This document shows, one piece after another, positions 36,515-42,886 of a stretch of DNA of 42,886 nucleotides. Every line of letters starts with the position of its first letter. The stretch's first letter is position 1. The position numbers and the translations under genes are program-made. Below the pieces are notes generated by a model. That model was not told where the DNA came from, did not search any database, and saw nothing but the letters and a program-made list of their open reading frames with translations. Origin of the DNA: Acidobacteriaceae bacterium (GTDB lineage: Bacteria; Acidobacteriota; Terriglobia; Terriglobales; Acidobacteriaceae); assembly GCA_030041955.1 (NCBI GenBank), contig JASIAO010000193.1:1-42886 (forward strand), written 5' to 3'.

Positions 36515-37288
36515 TCAGCGCGTTTGGATCATGAGCGGTTCCTCCGCTGCGGACGGAACAAATTTCGCCACAATTTCCACTTCTTCCTCGCCCAGCGCCT
36601 CCCCTGCCAGAAGTATCGCCGGAGCGGGTCCCGGCGTGATCCGGTCCAGTTCCGACAGCGTTGTCCGCACCACATGCTGGTCCGGCTGTGCGGCGCGCGA
36701 AACTACGACGCACGGGAGGTCCGCGGGCAAACCCTCGCTCCGTAATTGCGCGGTAACTCCACGCAGGTCGCGCCCAGGCATGTAGACCACACGAGTCGCG
36801 CCCAGCAGGGAAGCGGGCTGCAGCTCCGAGCCCGGCGCATGATGCCCCGACGAAAAGCTGATGCTCGACGCGCTTCGTCTGTCGGTCAGGGGTTTGCGCA
36901 GCGCCGCTGCTGCCGCGAAGCCCGCTGTAATACCCGGCACCACCTCAAACGGCACGCTGGCCGCGCGCAGCGCATTCATCTCCTCGCCCGCACGCCCAAA
37001 CACCAGCGGATCGCCGGATTTCAGCCGCACCACGGCCAATCCCCGCCGCGCATGGTCGATCATCATCGCGTGAATCTGCTCCTGCGTGATGTTCTTCCGC
37101 CCGCAGCGCTTGCCGACGTTCACGGTCAACGCGCACTCTGCCAGCGCCAGCACTGCCCCCGGAACCAGATCGTCGTGCAGCACCACGTCTGCCATGGCCA
37201 GCAGCCGCGCCGCCTTTAGCGTCAGCAGCTCTGGATCGCCCGGACCCGCGCCCACCAGGTACACTGTTCCGCGCTTTGCCTCCGTCAT
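36515..37288 (-). CDS. cobA: Uroporphyrinogen-III C-methyltransferase
   Basis: 257 aa; GTVYLVGAGPGDPELLTLKAARLLAMADVVLHDDLV, RLKSGDPLVFGRAGEEMNALR, VVPGITAGFAAAA. Confidence 0.95.
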   Translation of the reverse strand: MTEAKRGTVYLVGAGPGDPELLTLKAARLLAMADVVLHDDLVPGAVLALAECALTVNVGKRCGRKNITQEQIHAMMIDHARRGLAVVRLKSGDPLVFGRAGEEMNALRAASVPFEVVPGITAGFAAAAALRKPLTDRRSASSISFSSGHHAPGSELQPASLLGATRVVYMPGRDLRGVTAQLRSEGLPADLPCVVVSRAAQPDQHVVRTTLSELDRITPGPAPAILLAGEALGEEEVEIVAKFVPSAAEEPLMIQTR

Positions 37289-37935
37289 GCGCTCACCTCA
37301 GCATCCCGCGCCGCTGCCACTCTCTCTCGCGCGAATTCCCGCGCGGGGCAATCCGCCGACCTGCACAGTTGACGTGCCGCAAGCTCATGCAGCAGCAGAT
37401 TCCGTGCCGCTCCCGACGGCATCGCGGCGCGAATCTCGCGCCGCAGCGCGCCCAGTTCGCTGAGCCATGGTCCCAAATCCGCCGGCAGCTGCGCATCGAT
37501 CTCCCGCCGCAACCGCTGCGCCAGCGCCGGGCTCTCGCCCGCTGTCGAAATCGCCACCTGCAAATCGCCGCGCGTCACCACTGAGCCGAAATAAAAATCG
37601 CAATTCGGTGGATCGTCGACCGCATTGCACAGCACATTCCGCCGCATCGCCTCCTCATAGACCGCGTGGTTGATGTCCGGCGCATTCGTTGCCGCGATCA
37701 CCAGGAAAACCCCTTCAAGGTCGCACGCCTCAAACACACGCTCGTGCCACACCAGCGCGCCCTCGTTCGCCAGCGACCGCACCTCTGCCTTCGCCTGCGG
37801 AGCCACCACGGTAATCTCCGCTCCAGCGCCACGCAGGCTTTCGATCTTTGCCAGAGCCACGGTGCCCGCACCGACCACGAGGCACTGGCGCCGCTCCAGC
37901 CGCAGAAAAATTGGCAACAGATTGCGCTCGCTCAT
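37285..37935 (-). CDS. Precorrin-2 dehydrogenase / sirohydrochlorin ferrochelatase-like (CysG N-terminal domain)
   Basis: LPIFLRLERRQCLVVGAGTVALAKIESLRGAGAEITVVAP, NAVDDPPNCDFYFGSVVTRGDLQVAISTAGESPALAQRLRREID. ATG 37935 overlaps reductase stop (ATGA); stop overlaps cobA start. Confidence 0.92.
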   Translation of the reverse strand: MSERNLLPIFLRLERRQCLVVGAGTVALAKIESLRGAGAEITVVAPQAKAEVRSLANEGALVWHERVFEACDLEGVFLVIAATNAPDINHAVYEEAMRRNVLCNAVDDPPNCDFYFGSVVTRGDLQVAISTAGESPALAQRLRREIDAQLPADLGPWLSELGALRREIRAAMPSGAARNLLLHELAARQLCRSADCPAREFARERVAAARDAEVSA

Positions 37936-39632
37936 CCGGCCAGCTCCGCAGGGACGCGGCCCGCCGGCAAATCGCGCTCCACCGGAGCCAAATCCTCGCC
38001 CGCCAGCGCCGCGCGCAGCTCCGCATCCTCTTTGCGGCCGAACCACGTGCGCAGGTTCTCCGCCGGCTCCCGCTCGTCCAGATACTTGCGCAGCAGCCGC
38101 TCCATCGCCTCCGGAACCAGCTGCGCCGGGGAGCGAAAGCCCACCGGCCGCGCCACTCCCGCGTGCTTGCCGACCGAGCCGCCGACGCAGAAGTAGTAGG
38201 CGTCGGTCAGCTTGCCATCGTGCTTGATCTTCTTTCCCTCGAGTCCGATGTCCGCGATCCAGTGCTGGCCGCAGCTGTTTGGGCAGCCCGTCACGTGCAG
38301 CCGCAGTTGCTGATCGAACTGCGGAAGCCGCTCCTCCATCTCATCCACCAGCCAGCGCAGAAAGCCCTTCGTCTCGGTAATCGCGAGCTTGCAGAACTCC
38401 GTGCCGGTGCAGGCGATGCCGCCGCGCCAGAAGGGTGTGCCGTCCACGCGCAGCCCGAGCGTCCCCAACTCCCGCGCCAGCTCGCCCGCGCGGCTGGTCG
38501 GAATATTCAGGAACAGCAGGTTCTGCATCACGGTCAGCCGCAGCTCGCCGCGGCCGCTCGCGCTGAATCCTTTCGCCAGTTCTGCTGCCGCCGCCAGCTG
38601 ATCGCCGGTCAGCCGTCCGCGCAACACGCTTGCGCCCACATAGCTCAGTCCTGGCTGCTTCTGGGGGTGAATCCCCGCGTGATCCCGCAGGATATCTTCC
38701 GGCACAACTTCTTCCACCGCTGGATCGAGGCTGTATCCAAGACGCGCTTCAATCTCCAGCAGGAATCGCTCCGCCATCCATCCTTCCTTCATGAAGAGAT
38801 ATTTCAGTCGCGCGCGATCCCGGCTCTCGCGCAGCCCCAGCTGATCCCGGAAGATTTCCGCAATCGTGCGTACCACTGCTGACGCTTGCTCCTGGCGCAC
38901 AAACGCGTTCAGATGCACCGCCAGATGCGGCTCATTCGAGAGTCCGCCGCCCACGCGCACCGAGTAGCCGACTTCGTCGCCGCGCCGGACCGCCGTCAGC
39001 GCGATGTCGTTGATCTCCGGATACGAGCACCACACGGGGCAACCCGTCACCGAGATCTTGAACTTCCGCGGCAGGTTGAAGAACTCGTTGTTGCCCTGCA
39101 GCTCGCGCGCAATCTCCACCGCCAGCGGTGACGCGTCGATCAGCTCATCGTGCGCAATTCCCGCCAGGGGGCAGCCCGTCACGTTGCGTACGACGTCACC
39201 GCACGCGCCCTTCGGCGACAGACCCACGGCGTCCAGCTTCTCCATAATCTCCGGCAGCGACTCAACCGTCAGCCAGTGGTACTGGATGTTCTGCCGCACC
39301 GTGATGTCCGCAAGGTTGCGCCCGTATTGCTGCGCAATCTCCGCCAGCGCCCGCGCCTGGTCCGCTCGCAAAATCCCGTTGGGCACGCCCACGCGCATCA
39401 TGAAGTAGTCGGTGGCTTTGCCCTCGCCGTTTTTGCCACCAGTTACTCCGGCGCCGTCGCCCTGCGTGTAAATGCCCCACCAGCGGAAGTACATGTTCCA
39501 GTCTTCGGGAATCGATCCGCGCCCGTTGCGGGCGAAGGCTCGAATTTCTTCAATCGCGTCCCAGGGATTCTTCTCGCGCTTCAGGCGCTCGGCCTTCTGC
39601 GCTTTCGTCTCTTTCACGGCCAGTTCCGCCAT
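37932..39632 (-). CDS. Ferredoxin-dependent nitrite/sulfite reductase (siroheme, 4Fe-4S)
   Basis: ITVRQNIQYHWLTVESLPEIM, GDVVRNVTGCPLAGI, FKISVTGCPVWCSYPEINDI, LHVTGCPNSCGQHWIADIGLEG. ATG at 39632 preferred. Confidence 0.93.
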   Translation of the reverse strand: MAELAVKETKAQKAERLKREKNPWDAIEEIRAFARNGRGSIPEDWNMYFRWWGIYTQGDGAGVTGGKNGEGKATDYFMMRVGVPNGILRADQARALAEIAQQYGRNLADITVRQNIQYHWLTVESLPEIMEKLDAVGLSPKGACGDVVRNVTGCPLAGIAHDELIDASPLAVEIARELQGNNEFFNLPRKFKISVTGCPVWCSYPEINDIALTAVRRGDEVGYSVRVGGGLSNEPHLAVHLNAFVRQEQASAVVRTIAEIFRDQLGLRESRDRARLKYLFMKEGWMAERFLLEIEARLGYSLDPAVEEVVPEDILRDHAGIHPQKQPGLSYVGASVLRGRLTGDQLAAAAELAKGFSASGRGELRLTVMQNLLFLNIPTSRAGELARELGTLGLRVDGTPFWRGGIACTGTEFCKLAITETKGFLRWLVDEMEERLPQFDQQLRLHVTGCPNSCGQHWIADIGLEGKKIKHDGKLTDAYYFCVGGSVGKHAGVARPVGFRSPAQLVPEAMERLLRKYLDEREPAENLRTWFGRKEDAELRAALAGEDLAPVERDLPAGRVPAELAG

Positions 39633-39668
39633 GGTGTCTCCGTTTCGGTGCGGCAATATTTCCAGCAA

Positions 39669-39708
39669 AAACAAAAAACCCGCGTCAGCATAGGGCTGAA
39701 GCGCGGGC
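39669..39708 (-). terminator. Intrinsic terminator (attenuator candidate) between Cys-rich uORF and reductase
   Basis: Minus strand CCCGCG-ct-TCAGC-cctat-GCTGA-CGCGGG followed by TTTTTTGTTTTT. Confidence 0.85.
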
Positions 39709-39736
39709 TTATGGGATCGGCTTGATCTTTAGGGGA

Positions 39737-39805
39737 TCACCCACAAGTCCGGCGCAGCGCGCAACAACAAGCGCAGCACATCGCCGGAATGGGGCACATG
39801 ACCAT
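39737..39805 (-). CDS. Cysteine-rich leader peptide (22 aa, 7 Cys)
   Basis: Hand translation of minus strand from ATG 39805: MVMCPIPAMCCACCCALRRTCG*. In-frame alternative ATGs at 39799 and 39781. Not in ORF track (too short). Confidence 0.75.
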   Translation of the reverse strand: MVMCPIPAMCCACCCALRRTCG

Positions 39806-39813
39806 TGATTTCG

Positions 39814-39842
39814 ATATTACCTGGCAAATCGCCAACGGTCAA
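39814..39842 (-). promoter_or_regulatory. Sigma70-like promoter for leader peptide / reductase operon
   Basis: Minus strand TTGACC (39842-39837), 17-nt spacer, TAATAT (39819-39814); predicted +1 falls at about the leader ATG. Confidence 0.7.
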
Positions 39843-39863
39843 AGCCGCCGCGCCCGGGCGGAC

Positions 39864-41264
39864 TCACAGTGCGGCTCTCTCCACGCGCAGCAGTGGCTTG
39901 CGCGAGTCCTTCAGCCATCGCACGCTCAGCACCAGGGCGATCGCGATCAGCGCGAGCGTCAGCCCCAGCCATAGTCCTGAAAGCCCCCACTTCATTGGAA
40001 AACACAGCACCGCGCCCAGCGGCAGTCCCAGAATCCAATAGCCTGCGAAATTCATCAGCATCGGGAAGCGCGTCTCGCCCAGGCCGCGCAGCGCGCCCGT
40101 CGAAACCGTCTGCGTGCCGTCGAAGATCTGGAACGCCGCCACAATCGCCAGGATGTGCGCTCCCAGGGCCAGCACGCGCGCGTCGCCGGTCCAGATGTGC
40201 AGAATTGGCCGCGGTACGGTGAGGAACAGCACCGCCATCAGCGCCATGAATCCCGCGCCGAGCCCGATCGCCAGCCATCCGGCCCTTCGCGCTCGCGCCG
40301 CATTGCCCGCGCCCACCGCATGTCCCACCGCAACCGCCGCCGCGGCGGAGATTCCCAGCGGAACCATATATGTGTAAGCTGCGCAGCTCAGCACAATTTC
40401 ATGCGTGGCCAGCGCAATGGGATTCAGGTGCGAAGCCATCACCGTCGCCGCTCCGAACGCCGCAACTTCCAGCACCACCTGCGAGGCCGCCGGCAATCCC
40501 AGCCGCAGCAGCTCGCGCAGCCGATTCCAGTCCGGACCCGGCCAGTGTGCAAACAGTGCATGCCCGCGCTTCGCCTCATGCGCCCACGCCGCCCACACCA
40601 GCACCGCCGCCATGTAGACGCGCGCCAGGCATGTCGACAGCGCCGATCCACGCACGCCCATCGCCGGAAATCCGAAGTGCCCGTAGATCAGCACCCAGTT
40701 TCCCCCCAGATTCACCAGGTTCGCCGTAATCAGCGCAAAGGCCACCGGCCTCACCCGCCCCACCCCCTGGAGATAGCGCCGGAACCCGCCATACACCAGC
40801 AGCGGCAGCGTGCCCCAGTTCAGAATCATCACGTACGAGCGTGTCAGCCGCGCCACTGTCGGATCGACCCCGTGTCCGGTGAAGATCCACTGCGCTGCCA
40901 CCATGAACAGCATCAGCAGGGGCGTGAACGCCGTGGCGATATACATCCCCTGCGCCAGCCAGCGATGGCAGTCGTCGTACCGTCCCGCGCCCCATGCCTG
41001 CGAGACCACCGTATCCAGCCCGAGCAGCAGCCCGATGCCGAACAGCGACGGCGCATAGTAGATGGCATTCCCCAGCCCCACCGCTCCAATTGCATCCGGA
41101 CTCAGCCGCCCCACCATGATCAGGTCGACGATGGTCATTGTCATCCATCCCAGCTCCGACAACACCACCGGAATGGCGAGCCCCAGCAGCGCGCGCAACT
41201 CCGCACCCAGCCGCGGTGCGTGATTGTGTTGCTCGAAGACCTGGATTTCCTGCTCGGATGACAT
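39864..41264 (-). CDS. MATE family efflux transporter
   Basis: 466 aa, ~12 TM; LGLAIPVVLSELGWMTMTIVDLIMVGRLSPDAIGAVGLGNAIYYAPSLFGIGLLLGLDTVVSQAWGAGRYDDC. Confidence 0.92.
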   Translation of the reverse strand: MSSEQEIQVFEQHNHAPRLGAELRALLGLAIPVVLSELGWMTMTIVDLIMVGRLSPDAIGAVGLGNAIYYAPSLFGIGLLLGLDTVVSQAWGAGRYDDCHRWLAQGMYIATAFTPLLMLFMVAAQWIFTGHGVDPTVARLTRSYVMILNWGTLPLLVYGGFRRYLQGVGRVRPVAFALITANLVNLGGNWVLIYGHFGFPAMGVRGSALSTCLARVYMAAVLVWAAWAHEAKRGHALFAHWPGPDWNRLRELLRLGLPAASQVVLEVAAFGAATVMASHLNPIALATHEIVLSCAAYTYMVPLGISAAAAVAVGHAVGAGNAARARRAGWLAIGLGAGFMALMAVLFLTVPRPILHIWTGDARVLALGAHILAIVAAFQIFDGTQTVSTGALRGLGETRFPMLMNFAGYWILGLPLGAVLCFPMKWGLSGLWLGLTLALIAIALVLSVRWLKDSRKPLLRVERAAL

Positions 41265-41348
41265 ACGGATGGCCCATTTTAGATGGGCCTTCCGACGGGC
41301 GGCCCTGTGGTAGATTCAGGGTAGCGAGCCCACGCATCGCCTTTGCGC

Positions 41349-41438
41349 GGAGAGATGGCCGAGTGGCTGAAGGCGCACGCTTGGAAAGCGTGTATGCTCG
41401 AAAGGGCATCCAGGGTTCGAATCCCTGTCTCTCCGCCA
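41349..41438 (+). tRNA. tRNA-Ser (anticodon GGA), CCA encoded
   Basis: GGAGAGA acceptor pairs with TCTCTCC; anticodon arm ACGCTTGGAAAGCGT; long variable arm TGCTCGAAAGGGCA; T-arm CAGGGTTCGAATCCCTG; CCA at 41436-41438. Confidence 0.96.
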
Positions 41439-41510
41439 TGAACTCTCTGCTGATCCCCGCGCAAAGAGCATTCATTCAGGATTGAGAGCCCTGATCTCGC
41501 AACCGCGCCT

Positions 41511-42272
41511 TCAATCGTGGTTCGGCGTGATGTTCCCGTTCTCCAGCTTCCACAGGATGTGTCGCACCAGTCCCAGCCACTCGTGGACGTCAGACTGTGT
41601 GAGCTGCAGATGCCGAACTAGCCGGCGAACCTTCTTTTCCAGAGACGGATCGGGGCCGGGGTGCCCATAGCCGCTGCACTCGAGTGCCATCAGCAGCAAG
41701 GAGATCAGCCGTTCTCGCTCCCCGGCCGTCGCGGAGGGTTCCTGCGCGGCGGCCTCTTCGCGGCCTGCCGGCGCCGTCTCTCGAATCACCTCGTACAGGA
41801 CGATGGCGACCGCCTGCCCAAGGTTCATCGACGGATGCTCGGTGCGAGTCGGGATTCGCAGCAATATCTGACAATGGCTCAGATCGTGATTCGACAATCC
41901 GACCTTCTCCGAACCGAAGAGAAGCGCCACTCTCGAACCGGAGCGAAGGCACTCCCGGATGATTTCAGCAGTCGTTTCCGGCCGGTAAAGAGGCTCCTGG
42001 GGGTTGCGCTGGCTGCCGCCTGTTGTTCCGACCACAAGGGAACAGTCCGCGACCGCCCCGGCAACGAGGTCAAATTCCTCCGCTTCAGTCAATACTGTTT
42101 CAGCGTCAACGGCTGACCTTGCCTCGCGAAACGCAACGTCATAGGGCCGGACGACACGCAAATGATGGAATCCGAAGTTGGACATGGCCCGCGCCGCTGC
42201 GCCAATATTGAGCGGGTTGCGGCAGCCGACCAGGACGACACAGAGGCGATCGAGTTCTGCAGAGGTAAGCAT
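41511..42272 (-). CDS. TrmJ/SpoU-family tRNA/rRNA 2'-O-methyltransferase
   Basis: VVLVGCRNPLNIGAAARAMSNFGFHHLRVV, VALLFGSEKVGLSNHDLSHCQILLRIPT, SMNLGQAVAIVLYEV knot motifs. Confidence 0.92.
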   Translation of the reverse strand: MLTSAELDRLCVVLVGCRNPLNIGAAARAMSNFGFHHLRVVRPYDVAFREARSAVDAETVLTEAEEFDLVAGAVADCSLVVGTTGGSQRNPQEPLYRPETTAEIIRECLRSGSRVALLFGSEKVGLSNHDLSHCQILLRIPTRTEHPSMNLGQAVAIVLYEVIRETAPAGREEAAAQEPSATAGERERLISLLLMALECSGYGHPGPDPSLEKKVRRLVRHLQLTQSDVHEWLGLVRHILWKLENGNITPNHD

Positions 42273-42404
42273 CGCAGTCCAATCTCAGGATAGCCTCCAG
42301 CCTGACGGACATTCGTTCCTCGATCCGGCCATCAGGTAGGATGGCAGCATTCTTCTGAACCACCACCGCGCCGAAGCGGAGGCGCGGGAGCCGGGGCTGA
42401 TCGG

Positions 42405-42886
42405 TTGTTCGAGAGTCTTCGACCATTTCGGCGAAGGGACGCTCTGCGCGATGCGCGCGCCGGCATCACGCTCGCCGCGATGAACATTCCGCAGGTACTG
42501 GGGTATACGCGGATCGCGGGCATGCCGGTGGTGGCCGGGCTCTATACACTCCTGGCGCCAATGGCGGCATTCGCGGTATTTGGATCGTCGCGATATCTGG
42601 TGGTCGCAGCGGATTCAGCGACAGCGGCGATTCTGGCGAGCGGATTGGCTGGGATGGCCCCGATGGCCAGCCCCGCCTGGGTGACGCTGGCCGGCTATGT
42701 GGCGCTCCTGACCGGTGCGTTCCTGCTGCTCGGCCGGCTCTTCCGGCTGGGATTCATCGCAGATTTCCTGTCGCAGACTGTGCTGTTGGGCTTCCTCACC
42801 GGAGTGGGATTCCAGGTTGGCATCGCAGTACTCGGCGAGACCATCGGCTTGCCGGTGAACTCGCGTCGAACGATCGGACAGCTGAT
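42405..42886 (+). CDS. SulP family sulfate/anion permease, N-terminal part (truncated by window edge)
   Basis: Not in ORF track. Translation from TTG 42405: LFESLRPFRRRDALRDARAGITLAAMNIPQVLGYTRIAGMPVVAGLYTLLAPMAAFAVFGSSRYLVVAADSATAAILASGLAG...GFLTGVGFQVGIAVLGE is SulP-like. Start codon uncertain. Confidence 0.85.
   Translation, partial: MFESLRPFRRRDALRDARAGITLAAMNIPQVLGYTRIAGMPVVAGLYTLLAPMAAFAVFGSSRYLVVAADSATAAILASGLAGMAPMASPAWVTLAGYVALLTGAFLLLGRLFRLGFIADFLSQTVLLGFLTGVGFQVGIAVLGETIGLPVNSRRTIGQL

Noticed and set aside
41349-41510. tRNA-Ser as an integration site for a mobile element
   Set aside because: Downstream sequence is a housekeeping-like TrmJ gene; no integrase or duplicated tRNA 3' end seen.

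Overview
The window is high-GC, gene-dense chromosomal DNA. An Acidobacteriota (Terriglobia-like) origin is inferred from an ADOP-type orphan permease and overall family content. I see no phage, plasmid, transposase or CRISPR. Supported content in order: GH35-like beta-galactosidase (partial), giant GH13 alpha-amylase-family protein, DUF155/RMND1-like membrane protein, a tightly coupled operon (HD-GYP/GAF protein plus peptide ABC transporter), S8 peptidase, GH51 arabinofuranosidase, ribH-nusB, membrane pyrophosphatase, GH28, xylulokinase, ADOP permease, moaB-dedA, TonB-family protein, Ada, secreted GyrI-like protein, thrS, YXWGXW lipoprotein, sulfite/nitrite reductase-siroheme operon, MATE transporter, tRNA-Ser(GGA), TrmJ-like methylase and a SulP permease (partial). 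The most striking unannotated signal is upstream of the sulfite/nitrite reductase operon. A consensus-like promoter (TTGACC-N17-TAATAT) leads into a near-leaderless 22-codon ORF, MVMCPIPAMCCACCCALRRTCG (7 Cys), followed by an intrinsic terminator hairpin with a T-tract before the reductase start. This is the layout of a cysteine-responsive transcription attenuator. Other notable items are a VOC-like domain fused to lumazine synthase, five genes joined by four consecutive 4-nt overlaps, clustered 39-bp and 7-bp tandem repeats in front of thrS, two strong start sites for the pyrophosphatase, and a coupled 39-aa TonB-adjacent microprotein. All calls come from reading the sequence; no database searches were run.
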